Notes: generated by a model from the letters alone, not told the origin. A DNA stretch of 64,000 nt from Martelella sp. AD-3 (GCF_001578105.1 NZ_CP014275.1:2480001-2544000); one strand, 5' to 3'; shown: positions 26,941 through 38,741, numbered from the stretch's first letter. A program made the numbers and translations.

Positions 26941-27585
26941 TCAGAAGTGTACGCCGAGACCGACTTTGACGGTATTTTCCTGGAAGCCACGCTCATAGGT
27001 GTTGCCGTTGAGCTTGAAGTCCTGCTTGCCGTAGTCGGTGTAGCGGTATTCCACGCGCGCCGAGATATTCTCGGTGACCATGGCTTCCACACCGGCGCCG
27101 ACGGTCCAGCCCCAGCCCATCTGCGTGTCCTTGTCGCCGGCCTGCTTGGCGACCAGCTTGGACCCGGCGAGACCGGCCGTGCCGTAAAGCAGAACGGGAT
27201 CCATGGCGTAGCCGACGCGACCGCGCAGCGAGCCGTTGAAGCCCTGCTCCATCTTCAGGCCGGGATTGATATTCTGGCTCTGGTTGGACGTGGCGAGATC
27301 GCCTTCCACGCCGTAGACGATCGAGCCCGACTGCATGTTGTAGCCGCCAAACAGCGTGCCGCCCCAGCCGTCTGCCTTGAAGTCGCCCTCATCGAACGTG
27401 CCCCAGTCCCAGTTGGCCGCGCCGCCGAGGTAGAAGCCGCTCCAGTTGGAGATCGGCGCCGGAGCCGCATAGGTGGCCGGGCTCGGTTCATAAGGCTGGG
27501 AAACGATGGCATCGGCGGCCTGAGCCGCGCCGGCGCCCATCAATACCGCGGTTGCGGCAGCAAGTGTCTTGTTCATGGTCCGCAT
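26941..27585 (-). CDS. Outer-membrane beta-barrel protein, Omp25/RopB-like
   Basis: 214 residues. Signal peptide about 1-25 (MRTMNKTLAAATAVLMGAG, cut near AQAAD). The mature part has WSGFYLGGAANWDWG, repeated Gly/aromatic strands, and a C-terminal barrel ending GLGVHF with a terminal phenylalanine, the mark for BAM insertion. ATG 27585 has GGAGA 6 bases upstream. In related genera such proteins are abundant outer-membrane proteins. The upstream region is unusually AT-rich (27586-27915). Confidence 0.9.
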   Translation of the reverse strand: MRTMNKTLAAATAVLMGAGAAQAADAIVSQPYEPSPATYAAPAPISNWSGFYLGGAANWDWGTFDEGDFKADGWGGTLFGGYNMQSGSIVYGVEGDLATSNQSQNINPGLKMEQGFNGSLRGRVGYAMDPVLLYGTAGLAGSKLVAKQAGDKDTQMGWGWTVGAGVEAMVTENISARVEYRYTDYGKQDFKLNGNTYERGFQENTVKVGLGVHF

Positions 27586-27915
27586 CTTGTCTCTCCTTCA
27601 GTCGATACCGGCTGCCGGATGCCCCGCGAGGAGCGATCGCCGCGCCGTATGCGCTTAAAAGATGAATTAGAACGAGGAACACACCTTTTCAATACTCAAA
27701 AAATACATGTATTTTCCTTGGTTAACGATATATTTACGCCCCAGTAAGGCATTTATATTTAGGTTAATATTCAATTTAATCGGAATTTATATGTATTTAA
27801 ACTATAGAGGGTTCACCAAGAACGTCGCCAGGAGGGAGCAGAACTGCCAATTTCCATTTGGCGGTTCTGCCTGTCGGGCGATATAAGCTTGCCGCCGGAA
27901 CGAGGGGACATCACG
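27586..27915. promoter_or_regulatory. AT-rich intergenic region with a 16-base palindrome
   Basis: Lies between the outer-membrane gene (minus) and the SDR gene (plus). It is strikingly AT-rich for this genome, especially 27690-27810. AAAATACATGTATTTT at 27700-27715 is a perfect palindrome. Several TTAA and TATA tracts follow to about 27810. It probably holds the promoters of both genes. AT-rich control regions are bound by MucR or other xenogeneic-silencer-like proteins in this order; that is inference. Confidence 0.45.
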
Positions 27916-28686
27916 ATGCAGCAGAAGACGCCGACAGAAACCGCGCTCGTAACGGGCGGTGCGAAAAGACTTGGCCGCGCGATCGTCGAGGACCTGGCCA
28001 ATTGCGGCATCAATGTGGCAATCCATGCCCACACCTCCCTTCCCGAGGCCCGCGAACTGGCGCATTCGCTCAGCCGGGCAGGCGTTCGGGTCGAAGCTTT
28101 CGGCGCCGATCTTCTCGATTCGAACGCGACCGGCAGGCTTTTCGGCGCGGTCAATGCCGCGATGGGGCCGGTTTCCCTGCTCGTCAACAATGCCTCGCTG
28201 TTTCGCGCCGACAGCGCCGCACACTTCGACGAGGCGCAGTTCGACCAGCATTTTGCCATCCACGTAAAGGCGCCGCTCATACTGGCGGAGCATTTCGTCC
28301 GGCAATTGCCCGAGGGAGAGAACGGGCTGATCGTCAACATGATCGACCAGCGGGTCTGGGCGCCGGTTCCGAACTTCCTCACCTACGGGCTGTCCAAGAG
28401 CGCCCTGTGGGCGGCGACGCAGATGCTGGCGCAGGCGCTTGCGCCGCGCATCCGCGTGAACGCCATCGGCCCGGGGCCGACGCTGAAAAACAGCCGGCAG
28501 AGCGATGAGGATTTTGAAAGCCAGGTCGCGGCCCTTATCTTAGGGAAAGGGCCGGAGCTTGGCGAATTCGGAAGGACGATTCGCTATCTCCTCGAAACGC
28601 CCTCGATCACGGGTCAGATGATTGCGCTCGATGGCGGGCAGCACCTGGCCTGGGAAACGCCGGACGTAGCAGGGATCAACGAATGA
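27916..28686 (+). CDS. Short-chain dehydrogenase/reductase, pteridine-reductase-like
   Basis: 256 residues. The NADP-binding start [18 protein letters not shown], the NNAS motif ([12 protein letters not shown]), the catalytic block [12 protein letters not shown] and the GPGPT loop are present. The KRLGRAI form is common in FolM/pteridine reductases. ATG 27916 has GAGGGG 8 bases upstream; the frame opens at 27889. Its last bases overlap the start of uvrC (ATGA), so the two are translationally coupled. Substrate is not certain. Confidence 0.85.
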   Translation: MQQKTPTETALVTGGAKRLGRAIVEDLANCGINVAIHAHTSLPEARELAHSLSRAGVRVEAFGADLLDSNATGRLFGAVNAAMGPVSLLVNNASLFRADSAAHFDEAQFDQHFAIHVKAPLILAEHFVRQLPEGENGLIVNMIDQRVWAPVPNFLTYGLSKSALWAATQMLAQALAPRIRVNAIGPGPTLKNSRQSDEDFESQVAALILGKGPELGEFGRTIRYLLETPSITGQMIALDGGQHLAWETPDVAGINE

Positions 28687-30707
28687 CGCGACAGACGCCG
28701 CCCGATGGCGGCATAATCTACGACGAAGACGACAGCGATCTGCCGGACGTGGCCGAGACGGGCGCTTCGCTGGAAGCGAGCGAGATCGTCTGGAACGACG
28801 CCGCGCGCGAAAAGCATGCGCTGAAGGGTGCCGCCCTGATCGGCGAGTTCGTCAAGCATCTGCCCAACAGCCCCGGCGTCTACCGCATGTTCAACGCCAA
28901 GGGCGATGTGCTCTATGTCGGCAAGGCGCGCTCGCTGAAAAAGCGCGTCACCAATTACGCCCAGGGGCGCGGACACTCGAACCGCATCACCCGGATGATC
29001 ACCCAGACGGCGCATATGGAATTCGTCACCACCCGGACGGAGACCGAGGCGCTGCTTTTGGAAGCGAACCTGATAAAGCGGCTGAGGCCGCGCTTCAACG
29101 TGCTGCTGCGCGACGACAAGTCCTTTCCCTATATCCTGATCACCGGCGACCACGAGGCCCCGGCGCTGTTCAAGCATCGCGGCGCGCGCGCCCGCAAGGG
29201 CGACTATTTCGGGCCCTTCGCCTCCGCCGGCGCGGTCGGTCGCACGATCAACGCCATGCAGCGGGCCTTCCTGATCCGCTCCTGCACCGACAGCGTCTAT
29301 GAGAGCCGGACCCGGCCCTGCCTGCTCTACCAGATCAAGCGCTGCGCCGGTCCCTGCACCGGCGAGATATCCACCGAGGACTATGCCGCGCTGGTCAACG
29401 AGGCGAAGGCCTTTCTTTCGGGCAAGAGCAAGCAGGTCCACGCCGAACTCGCCGACGCCATGAACCAGGCCTCCGAAGAGCTCGATTTCGAGCGCGCCGC
29501 GATCTATCGCGACCGGCTCTCGGCGCTTTCCCATGTGCTCGGCCATCAGGGCGTCAATCCGGCAGGCATTGAAGAGGCCGATGTCTTCGCCATTCATAAC
29601 GAAGGCGGGCTCTGCTGCATTCAGGTGTTCTTTTACCGGACCGGCCAGAACTGGGGCAACCGCGCCTATTTCCCCAAGACCGATCCCTCGCTTCCCGCCG
29701 CAGAAATCCTCAATGCCTTTCTGGCGCAATTCTACGACGACAAGCCGATCCCGCGCGACATCTTCCTGTCGGAGGAGATCGAGGAACGGGCGCTGCTCGA
29801 ACTGGCGCTTTCCGAGCGCGCCGGCCGCAAGGTGAATATCGCCGTGCCCAAGCGCGGCGAAAAGCGCGAGACGGTCGACCATGTTACTGCCAATGCGCGC
29901 GAGGCGCATGGCCGCAAGCTTTCCGAGACCGCCACCCAGTCCCGCCTGTTGCAGGGCTTTGCCGAAACCTTCGGCCTCGCCTCGCCGCCGCGCCGGATCG
30001 AGGTCTATGACAACTCCCACATCATGGGCACAAATGCGGTCGGCGGCATGATCGTCGCCGGACCGGAAGGCTTCGTGAAGGCGCAGTACCGCAAGTTCAA
30101 CATCAAATCGACGGAGATCACCCCGGGCGACGATTTCGGCATGATGCGCGAGGTGATGACCCGCCGTTTCTCACGCCTCATCAAGGAACACGGCATTCCC
30201 GACCGCAGCCAGCCTGTCGAAACCGACGAGGATGCCCCCTTCCCGGCCTGGCCGGATGTCATCCTCATCGATGGCGGCCAGGGACAGATGTCGGCAGTGC
30301 GCGCCATTCTGGAAGAGCTCGGCGTCAATGAGGCGGTGACCGCGATCGGCGTGGCCAAGGGCGCGGATCGCGAGGCCGGGCGCGAGCGCTTCTTCATGGA
30401 GGGCAAGCCCGATTTCTCGCTGCCGCCGCGCGACCCGGTGCTCTATTTCATCCAGCGCCTGCGCGACGAGGCGCATCGTTTCGCCATCGGCTCGCATCGC
30501 GCCCGGCGCAAGAAGGAAATGGTGAAGAACCCGCTCGACGAGATCGCCGGCATCGGCCCGTCTCGCAAGCGGGCGCTGCTCCAGCATTTCGGCTCGGCCA
30601 AGGCCGTCTCGCGCGCGGGGCTGACCGATCTCAGCGGCGTCGAGGGCATTTCGGAAGCGATGGCCCGACAGATCTACGATCACTTCCATGACGGAGGCGG
30701 CAAATAG
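28683..30707 (+). CDS. uvrC: Excinuclease ABC subunit C
   Basis: 674 residues. N-terminal GIY-YIG nuclease ([20 protein letters not shown]) at about residues 61-80, preceded by a rhizobial-type extension. A UVR motif lies in the middle ([20 protein letters not shown]). The RNase H-like second nuclease has [16 protein letters not shown] and [13 protein letters not shown]-terminal helix-hairpin-helix pair ([16 protein letters not shown]) completes it. It cuts both sides of a DNA lesion with UvrB. It overlaps the SDR by 4 bases. Full length. Confidence 0.97.
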   Translation: MTRQTPPDGGIIYDEDDSDLPDVAETGASLEASEIVWNDAAREKHALKGAALIGEFVKHLPNSPGVYRMFNAKGDVLYVGKARSLKKRVTNYAQGRGHSNRITRMITQTAHMEFVTTRTETEALLLEANLIKRLRPRFNVLLRDDKSFPYILITGDHEAPALFKHRGARARKGDYFGPFASAGAVGRTINAMQRAFLIRSCTDSVYESRTRPCLLYQIKRCAGPCTGEISTEDYAALVNEAKAFLSGKSKQVHAELADAMNQASEELDFERAAIYRDRLSALSHVLGHQGVNPAGIEEADVFAIHNEGGLCCIQVFFYRTGQNWGNRAYFPKTDPSLPAAEILNAFLAQFYDDKPIPRDIFLSEEIEERALLELALSERAGRKVNIAVPKRGEKRETVDHVTANAREAHGRKLSETATQSRLLQGFAETFGLASPPRRIEVYDNSHIMGTNAVGGMIVAGPEGFVKAQYRKFNIKSTEITPGDDFGMMREVMTRRFSRLIKEHGIPDRSQPVETDEDAPFPAWPDVILIDGGQGQMSAVRAILEELGVNEAVTAIGVAKGADREAGRERFFMEGKPDFSLPPRDPVLYFIQRLRDEAHRFAIGSHRARRKKEMVKNPLDEIAGIGPSRKRALLQHFGSAKAVSRAGLTDLSGVEGISEAMARQIYDHFHDGGGK

Positions 30708-30846
30708 GTGACGCCTCGCCGGGCAAAGGCGATATGACACATGATTAATCCGGGCCGGCATTGACCTTGACCATGCAATAGAAGCAATTTGCGCCTACAT
30801 AGAGCGGACTGCCGGCACGGGCAGGCCGAGTACACGGAATGAAGCC

Positions 30847-31443
30847 ATGGCATCAAAAGCGTATAACATCCCCAACCTCCTGACCTATGGCCGCATTCTC
30901 GCAGTGCCCCTGATCGTCCTGTGCTTCTTTCTGGAGGGCAAGCTCTCCAGTTCGGATCCGGCCCGCTGGGCCGCGCTGACAATCTTCGCCATTGCCTCGA
31001 TCACCGATTTCTTCGACGGCTATCTGGCGCGGGCCTGGAACCAGCAGTCCAATATCGGGCGCATGCTGGACCCGATCGCCGACAAGCTTCTGGTCGCTAC
31101 CTGCCTGCTCCTGCTCGCCGCCGATGTCGAGCGGACGATAGCCGGATGGTCGCTCTGGGCGGCGATCATCATCTTGTGCCGCGAGGTGCTGGTCTCCGGC
31201 CTCAGGGAATATCTGGCTGGCCTCAAGGTTTCGGTGCCGGTGACGCGGATCGCCAAATGGAAGACGACCTTCCAGATGATCGCGATCGGGCTTCTGCTTG
31301 CCGGCCCTGCCGGTGACACGATCTTCCCCTACACCACCAATCTCGGCATCGTGCTGTTGTGGATCGCGGCGATTCTGACGATGTACACCGGCTACGACTA
31401 TTTCCGGGCCGGGCTGAAACATGTTGTAGAGGCTGAAAAATGA
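30847..31443 (+). CDS. pgsA: CDP-diacylglycerol-glycerol-3-phosphate 3-phosphatidyltransferase
   Basis: 198 residues with several membrane helices. The CDP-alcohol phosphotransferase motif is complete: DGYLAR, then G and the two aspartates in GRMLDPIADKLL. It makes phosphatidylglycerol phosphate in the inner membrane. Its last bases overlap the moaD start (ATGA). The uvrC-pgsA-moaD-moaE order is common in rhizobia. Confidence 0.96.
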   Translation: MASKAYNIPNLLTYGRILAVPLIVLCFFLEGKLSSSDPARWAALTIFAIASITDFFDGYLARAWNQQSNIGRMLDPIADKLLVATCLLLLAADVERTIAGWSLWAAIIILCREVLVSGLREYLAGLKVSVPVTRIAKWKTTFQMIAIGLLLAGPAGDTIFPYTTNLGIVLLWIAAILTMYTGYDYFRAGLKHVVEAEK

Positions 31444-31694
31444 CAAGACTCATCTATTTCGCCTGGGTGCGCGAACGGATCGGCGTGGCCGAGGAAGAGA
31501 TTTCCCTGCCGGACGCGGTCACGGACGTCGCCGGCCTGCTGACCTTTCTGAAGGGCCGCGGCGAAGGCTACGAGAGCGCTCTTGTGGAACCTGACGTTAT
31601 CCGCGTGGCGCTCGACCGGGTGCATGCCGAGCATGACGCTCCGCTTGAAGGCGCCCGCGAGATCGCCCTTTTCCCGCCGATGACCGGGGGCTGA
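31440..31694 (+). CDS. moaD: Molybdopterin synthase small subunit MoaD
   Basis: 84 residues with a ubiquitin-like fold. It ends in the required Gly-Gly (FPPMTGG), which becomes a thiocarboxylate. Overlaps pgsA by 4 bases and precedes moaE by 4 bases. It donates sulfur to make molybdopterin, with MoaE. Confidence 0.95.
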   Translation: MTRLIYFAWVRERIGVAEEEISLPDAVTDVAGLLTFLKGRGEGYESALVEPDVIRVALDRVHAEHDAPLEGAREIALFPPMTGG

Positions 31695-31698
31695 GGCC

Positions 31699-32172
31699 AT
31701 GACAGAGGCCATGGCCGTCGCCCCCGATGTCCGCATCCAGGCGGAAGACTTCGACATCGCCGCCGAGCAGGCGGCGCTCGGCAGGGGCCGCGCGGATATC
31801 GGCGCGCTCGTCAGCTTCACCGGGCTTTGCCGAGATGAGAACGGACGGCTGGACGCGCTTGAACTCGAGCATTATCCCGGCATGGCCGAAAGCGAGATCA
31901 CCCGCATCGCCAAGACCGCCATCGCCCGCTTCGGACTTCTCGGCCTGACCGCGATCCACCGCTACGGCCGGATCAGCCCCGGGGAAAACATCGTGCTGGT
32001 GATTGCGGCCGCCCCCCACCGGCAGGCCGCCTTCGACGGCGCCGCCTTCGTCATGGACTTCCTGAAGACCGACGCTCCCTTCTGGAAAAAGGAGCATCTG
32101 AAGGGCGGCGGCGACAATGGCTGGGTCGAGGCGCGCGCGGCCGATCTTTCCGCCCGCGAGGACTGGCAATAA
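31699..32172 (+). CDS. moaE: Molybdopterin synthase large subunit MoaE
   Basis: 157 residues. Family blocks GALVSFTGLCRDE, LELEHYPGMAE and HRYGRISPGENIVLV are present; the usual C-terminal active lysine lies in FLKTDAPFWKKEH. ATG 31699 lies 4 bases after moaD. The two subunits form the molybdopterin synthase of the molybdenum cofactor pathway in the cytoplasm. Confidence 0.95.
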   Translation: MTEAMAVAPDVRIQAEDFDIAAEQAALGRGRADIGALVSFTGLCRDENGRLDALELEHYPGMAESEITRIAKTAIARFGLLGLTAIHRYGRISPGENIVLVIAAAPHRQAAFDGAAFVMDFLKTDAPFWKKEHLKGGGDNGWVEARAADLSAREDWQ

Positions 32173-32285
32173 AAGAGACATGAGCCGGCCTTAAGATAGC
32201 GCTTGTCGAACGACCCGGACGGCCTATTCTTGTTTGAAATTTCAATCGATTTGGCCTTGCGGCTTCACCACTGAACGAGGACAAC

Positions 32286-32996
32286 ATGCCTTCCAGTTCC
32301 GACTCGCTTACCGTGGGCTTCATCATGTATCCGGGCCTCACGCAGCTTGACCTTTTCGGGCCCGCAGACGTCCTGAACCGGATGCCGGGCACCGAGATCA
32401 AGTTCCTGTGGAAGAACCTCGATCCCGTGATCGTTGACCGGGGCATGCGCATCCTGCCGAACACGACCTTCGGGCAATGCCAGAAGCTCGACATCATCTG
32501 CGTTCCGGGCGGGCCCGGCCAGATCGCCCTGATGGATGACGACGAAACGCTGAACTTCCTGCGCCGCATCGCGCCCGGCTGCAAGCTGGTCACATCGGTC
32601 TGCACCGGCTCTCTGGTGCTTGGAGCCGCCGGGCTTCTGAAGGGCTACAGGGCCACCTCGCACTGGTCGTCGATCGACCAACTGTCGCTGTTCGGCGCGA
32701 TACCGGTGGAGGAGCGCGTCGTCATGGACCGCAACCGGATCACCGGCGCCGGCGTGACCTCGGGCATCGATTTCGCGCTGCGCGTGGTCGAGAACCTGAT
32801 GGACAGGACCACGGCCCAGCAGATTCAGCTGCAGATGGAATACGACCCCGAGCCGCCCTATCGCTGCGGCACGCCGAAGACCGCGCCGCCGGAAATCCTC
32901 GACAGCGTGCGCGCGCGCCTGCACATGTTCCTCTCCAGCCGCCGTTCCGCCAGCGAGCGCGCCGCCGAGCGGCTGAACAGCAAGAAGAGCGGCTGA
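32286..32996 (+). CDS. DJ-1/PfpI family protein, isonitrile-hydratase-like
   Basis: 236 residues. The reactive cysteine is Cys106 in SVCTGSLVLGAAGLL, in the usual nucleophile-elbow place. VGFIMYPGLTQLDLFGP and the PGGPGQ block are typical of the AraC-less ThiJ/InhA group. No helix-turn-helix is present. Family members include isonitrile hydratase and glyoxalases. It ends before a convergent large gene; a short imperfect hairpin lies in 33005-33035. Substrate unknown. Confidence 0.85.
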   Translation: MPSSSDSLTVGFIMYPGLTQLDLFGPADVLNRMPGTEIKFLWKNLDPVIVDRGMRILPNTTFGQCQKLDIICVPGGPGQIALMDDDETLNFLRRIAPGCKLVTSVCTGSLVLGAAGLLKGYRATSHWSSIDQLSLFGAIPVEERVVMDRNRITGAGVTSGIDFALRVVENLMDRTTAQQIQLQMEYDPEPPYRCGTPKTAPPEILDSVRARLHMFLSSRRSASERAAERLNSKKSG

Positions 32997-33052
32997 GCCC
33001 GTAAAAAGGGGTCGGCATGCGCCGTTCCCCGCCGCCCCGGTGAGGCCTGCCG

Positions 33053-36000
33053 CTACTGAAACTCGAAAATCTTGCGGAAGACGCCGGGCGCGATGGCGGA
33101 CAGCGGATTGACCACCAGATCGGGGTCCGTCGTCTTGCCCGTCAGCTTGAAGGTGATGCCGAACAGGCCCTTGTCGTTGCCATTGCCGAGCAGCGGGCCG
33201 AAAATCGGAATCTCGGCGAAGATCCGGTTCAGGCCGTAGGCGGGCATGAAGGTGCCCGTCATGTCGATATTGCCGGCGGCATCGCGCACCACGCCCTTGA
33301 AGGTCGCGCCCACCTGATCACCGCGCACGAATGCGTCGGAGACCTGCAGCACGCCGTCGGAAACATCGATCACCGCCTGGGCGCGCTGAAAGCGCTGCTC
33401 GCTTTCGTTCAGCTGGTTGCGATAGGCCGCGTTCAGGCTTTTGCCGTTGGCAGCGGCCGGCGAGGACAGAAGCTGCTTCAGCTGCTGGTCGTTGATCAGA
33501 CGGAATTCGGCAAGGTCGAGCATGCCGTGCCAGCCGGTCGCGGTCTCGGCCAGGTTCAGGTCGAGCGTGCCGCCGGACATTTTCTGATAGACGCCGAGGA
33601 AACGCAGCAGCGCCCCGGTTCCCGATGTGGAGAGCGAGACGGTCTTGCTGCCGCCGTCATTGCCGAGTTTCAGCGTCAACGGCTGGCCCGTGGCCGTCGT
33701 CGCCGAAAGCGTCCCGTTCGCAAGATCGCCCTTTCTGACCAGAAGATCGCCGGAGACGGACGAAAGCTGCCGGCCGCCCTCGCCGGTGACGCGGGCGAAA
33801 TCGAAATGAACGCGGGCGTTGCCGTTATCGTCGGACGAGCCGCTGTCATCCCCAGCCGAACTGAGATGATCGAGAATCGGGCTCGCCATGAAGCTTCGGC
33901 CAGTCACGACGACATCGAGGCCGTTCTGTTCGCGCTGAATGGCGATGTTGACGTCGTCGCCCTCGCTCAGCGCGACATGGGTCAGCGTCGTCGACAGGAG
34001 ACCGTCCTTGTCGAGGGTCACGCTGCCGTGCGCGGCGAGCCCGCTGCCGGAGAGCGTCAGGTCCTCGAGAACCGTCAGCCCGTCTTTGCTTTCGGTGTCC
34101 ACCCGGAAGGAGAGCGTCGCCGGAACGCCGCTCGCCTTCTGCCAGCCCATCCACGGCAGGGAAAGCACCGTCTTGTTGAGGTCGAGCGTGATCCGGCTGC
34201 CCTCGGGCTCGTTTTCAACGGTCATCGAGATCGGACCGTCGACATAGCTGCCGAGACCGGGCGCCAGTTTCTCGCGCTCGGCGTCGTCGAGGTCGGCTGT
34301 AAGCCAGAGCACGGACTCTGCCTTGGAATCCGGTCCGAGCGGCTCGGCCCATTCGATATCCAGCGGCACGCCGTCGGCGCTACCGCTTCCCTCGAAGGCA
34401 AGCCGGTCGGGGACAATCTCCAGCAGGCCGGACAGGTCGGCGACCGCATAGCCGCTGACCGGCTTCGCCAATTTCCCTTCGCTGATATCGGCGGCAACGC
34501 TCCAGGTCGGCGGCAGCGGTCCCGGTTCGTCCAGCGGGAACCGGGCCTTGACATTGACCTCGGCGTTACCGGAGAAATCGGCGGGCGCGAAATCCATGCC
34601 CTTGAGCGCGTTGATCGGCGGCGCGGCGGCAAGTTCAACGAGATCGCCGATGCTGCCGGCGAGCCTCACGTCCACTTCTCCCGTCAGCGGCTTTGCATAG
34701 GTGTCGGCTATCGCGAAGGTGCCTTCGGCAAGCCGGATGGTCCTGCCCTTGGCGATGTTGAGCGTTCCCTCCTCGATCTCGACATCGACGCTGCCGCCGT
34801 TGATCTCCACCCGCGCATCGCTGCGGTTCACGTCGGGAAACTGATCGTTGAGCGTGATGCGGGTATCGTCGATGTCGAAGGCGATCTTGAGCTCGGTCTC
34901 GTCGAGGTTGACGGGAATGCCCTGCCCCTCGATCCGCCCGGCGGGAAGATAGACGGCGATATCGCCGTCGGTCACCACGCCGCCATGCAGGTTGCGACTG
35001 ACCCATTCGCGCGGCTTGCGCGCGATCCAGAAGGGCCAGAGCTGCTTGACCGCCTCGGTGTCCATGCGCTCGATGCGCGCGCCGAAGGAAAGCTCCGGCG
35101 AGGTCGCGTTGCCGAACACGGCCTTGAAAGAGGCGGCCATGATGCCCTGCGGCGAACTGACGGCGATATTGTCGAGAAGCAGGCGCGGATTGTCCGTCTG
35201 GTATTCGCCGGTGAATTTCGCGTCAAAGATCAGCGGCGGCAGGCCGGGCTCGCGAGACTTGAAGCGGCCGCCGCGCACCAGAATGTCGAGCGCGTAGCCG
35301 GGCTGCTCCGCACCGGGCCGGAAGCGGTCTATATCCATGATGCCGGCGGTGAAGGGAAAACGGCTGCCGTCGAACTCGATCGAGGAATCCGTCAGTTCGA
35401 GCGATTGTTTCGCCGTGTCATAGGTGAGGTTGAGCCGCGCATCGGAAAAGGCGCGCGCAATCGAATCGGCAACGAAGCGCCCCTTCGCAACATCGAATTC
35501 CGCCATCACCTCCGGCAGCCCGCCGGGCGCGGCCCGCGTCAGGGCGATCGCCATGTCCGCCGTGCCCTCGACGCCCATCATCGCCTCGCCGTCATCGTTT
35601 TCCTGCAGCAGGAACGGCGTCAGCCTGACATTGCTGACCTCGGCCTGAAGACTTCTGGTGCGGCCGCGGTCCGCCATCGCCTCGAGCGTGAAACCCGTCG
35701 TCGTCCCGTCCAGCGAGACCGCGCCGTCGACCCGCAAAACGCCATCCGGCAGGAGGTTCAGGTTGACCTCGCGAATATCGACGGAAACAGTCTTGCCGGG
35801 AGAGGCGCTGCCGACGGGAAACTGGATGTCGCTGAGCTGGATCGACTGGGTCTCCGCCGCGCTCAGGATCCCGCGGGCAAGATCGGTCTGGGTGAATATC
35901 TGCTCCACCAGGATCGGAAGGCTGTCGACGCGATGGTCGGTCAGCCTGAAGGTTCCCGTCGAGGGCAAGGCGGACGAATCGATGTCGATGTTGTCCGCCT

Positions 36001-36508
36001 GCACCGCGTTGACCGAGATCTGCCCGCGCGCAAGGCTCATCGGGTCGACGGCGAAGCTCAGCACGCCGATCGAGGCGATCTGTTTCTCGCCGGGCCCGAT
36101 CAGGTTCACGCCGCTGACATTGAGCCTGAGCGAGAGGCCGGAGCCGACGCGCAACGCCGCCGCATCGATGCGGGCGTGATAGCCGTCCGGCATGGCGGTG
36201 CGGATCTGCTCGTTGGCCTTCTCCGCAAGGAACCGGTCGAGCGAGCCGCTTTCGATGATGTAGAAGATCGCCGCGAAGAGGATGGCGAGACCGAGCACGA
36301 AAAACAGGAACAGCCGCGCGCAGGCGTGGGAGAACCGGTGGTGCGGGCGCGTGTGGACGATATGCGGATCATGCGTCTGGGCGGAGGGCAAACGATGAAG
36401 CGCGACGCGCTCGCGACGGTTGAACCGCGTGCGCTCACCGCGAATGTAGGTCTCTCTGTCGTTCCTGTCTTTCAAATCCGCCCCGACGAATACTATATTC
36501 GTGATCAA
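33053..36508 (-). CDS. AsmA/YhdP-like DUF3971 envelope protein
   Basis: 1151 residues from the first start in the frame (TTG 36508); the next candidate is TTG 36475. Neither has a clear ribosome site, so the start is uncertain. A conserved-looking cytoplasmic N-terminus (VALHRLPSAQTHDPHI) precedes one membrane helix at about residues 65-88 (LFLFFVLGLAILFAAIFYII). The rest is a very long beta-rich periplasmic part, as in AsmA, TamB and YhdP. Those proteins bridge the inner and outer membrane and move phospholipids. Divergent from bcp. Function here is inferred from the family. Confidence 0.88.
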   Translation of the reverse strand: MITNIVFVGADLKDRNDRETYIRGERTRFNRRERVALHRLPSAQTHDPHIVHTRPHHRFSHACARLFLFFVLGLAILFAAIFYIIESGSLDRFLAEKANEQIRTAMPDGYHARIDAAALRVGSGLSLRLNVSGVNLIGPGEKQIASIGVLSFAVDPMSLARGQISVNAVQADNIDIDSSALPSTGTFRLTDHRVDSLPILVEQIFTQTDLARGILSAAETQSIQLSDIQFPVGSASPGKTVSVDIREVNLNLLPDGVLRVDGAVSLDGTTTGFTLEAMADRGRTRSLQAEVSNVRLTPFLLQENDDGEAMMGVEGTADMAIALTRAAPGGLPEVMAEFDVAKGRFVADSIARAFSDARLNLTYDTAKQSLELTDSSIEFDGSRFPFTAGIMDIDRFRPGAEQPGYALDILVRGGRFKSREPGLPPLIFDAKFTGEYQTDNPRLLLDNIAVSSPQGIMAASFKAVFGNATSPELSFGARIERMDTEAVKQLWPFWIARKPREWVSRNLHGGVVTDGDIAVYLPAGRIEGQGIPVNLDETELKIAFDIDDTRITLNDQFPDVNRSDARVEINGGSVDVEIEEGTLNIAKGRTIRLAEGTFAIADTYAKPLTGEVDVRLAGSIGDLVELAAAPPINALKGMDFAPADFSGNAEVNVKARFPLDEPGPLPPTWSVAADISEGKLAKPVSGYAVADLSGLLEIVPDRLAFEGSGSADGVPLDIEWAEPLGPDSKAESVLWLTADLDDAEREKLAPGLGSYVDGPISMTVENEPEGSRITLDLNKTVLSLPWMGWQKASGVPATLSFRVDTESKDGLTVLEDLTLSGSGLAAHGSVTLDKDGLLSTTLTHVALSEGDDVNIAIQREQNGLDVVVTGRSFMASPILDHLSSAGDDSGSSDDNGNARVHFDFARVTGEGGRQLSSVSGDLLVRKGDLANGTLSATTATGQPLTLKLGNDGGSKTVSLSTSGTGALLRFLGVYQKMSGGTLDLNLAETATGWHGMLDLAEFRLINDQQLKQLLSSPAAANGKSLNAAYRNQLNESEQRFQRAQAVIDVSDGVLQVSDAFVRGDQVGATFKGVVRDAAGNIDMTGTFMPAYGLNRIFAEIPIFGPLLGNGNDKGLFGITFKLTGKTTDPDLVVNPLSAIAPGVFRKIFEFQ

Positions 36509-36661
36509 GGAGATATCCGGCGCGAATCCCCTCAGACACGGGTATGATAATCATGATGACGCGCATGGCTGGCAAGCAGACAATCAGCGCGAACAGCGTT
36601 TGCCCAAGGCCATATATCCGGAATTCGACTTGAACATGGTATGAACGAGGAGTGTTTGCCG

Positions 36662-37132
36662 ATGAGCGACGTGAAAGAGGGCGAAAAGGCCCCTGATTTT
36701 AGCCTGCCGGTTGCCGAAGGGCGGGTTTTCTCAGCTGCCGATGCGAAGGGCAAGTGGCTGGTGCTTTATTTCTATCCGAAGGATGACACCAAGGGCTGCA
36801 CGGTCGAGGCCGTCGCCTTTACCGCCCTTGCCGATGAATTCGAGAAGGCCGGAGCAATTGTCATCGGCGTTTCGCCCGACACGCTTCAAAGCCACGGCCG
36901 CTTCGCGAAGAAGCATGACCTTACCGTGCTGCTCGGCTCCGACGAGGACCACAGCGTCGCCGAGGCCTACGGCGTGTGGAAGGAGAAGAGCATGTATGGC
37001 CGCAAATTCATGGGCATCGAACGCTCCACCTTCCTGATCGGGCCGGACGGCGTTCTCAAAAAGATATGGCGCAAGGTCAAGGTCGACGGCCATGCCGAGG
37101 CCGTACTTGCCGAAGTCGGGGGCGAAGGCTGA
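36662..37132 (+). CDS. bcp: Thiol peroxidase, Bcp/PrxQ type
   Basis: 156 residues. The peroxidatic cysteine is Cys46 in YFYPKDDTKGCTVEA. The usual resolving cysteine five residues later is Val51 here, so this is a one-cysteine form. ATG 36662 (MSDVKEGEKAPDF) has GGAG about 10 bases upstream; the frame opens at 36641. It reduces peroxides in the cytoplasm with a thiol donor. Divergent from the AsmA-like gene and upstream of the helicase gene, with a terminator between. Confidence 0.93.
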   Translation: MSDVKEGEKAPDFSLPVAEGRVFSAADAKGKWLVLYFYPKDDTKGCTVEAVAFTALADEFEKAGAIVIGVSPDTLQSHGRFAKKHDLTVLLGSDEDHSVAEAYGVWKEKSMYGRKFMGIERSTFLIGPDGVLKKIWRKVKVDGHAEAVLAEVGGEG

Positions 37133-37168
37133 GGCCGGCCCCGGACACTGCCCGAAAAGCGACGCGAA

Positions 37169-37202
37169 AAGAGCCCGCGAGCCCCCATGCTTCCGGGCTT
37201 TT
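37169..37202 (+). terminator. Hairpin terminator after bcp
   Basis: Arms AAGAGCCCG (37169-37177) and CGGGCTTTT (37194-37202), one G-U pair, followed by CTTG. It lies about 40 bases after the bcp stop and 100 before the next start. Confidence 0.65.
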
Positions 37203-37301
37203 CTTGACTCTCGCGCGGTTTGGTACTATCCCGCCCTCGTAAACGCGAAGGCGGCCAAGGATCCGTCTATTTGTCAACGACAACACGGAACACGTTTCCC
37301 T

Positions 37302-38741
<1,440 letters not shown>

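Noticed and set aside
33527..36547. 1006-residue plus-strand frame opposite the AsmA-like gene
   Set aside because: Shadow frame with no recognisable domains; the minus strand shows a membrane helix and a beta-rich AsmA pattern.
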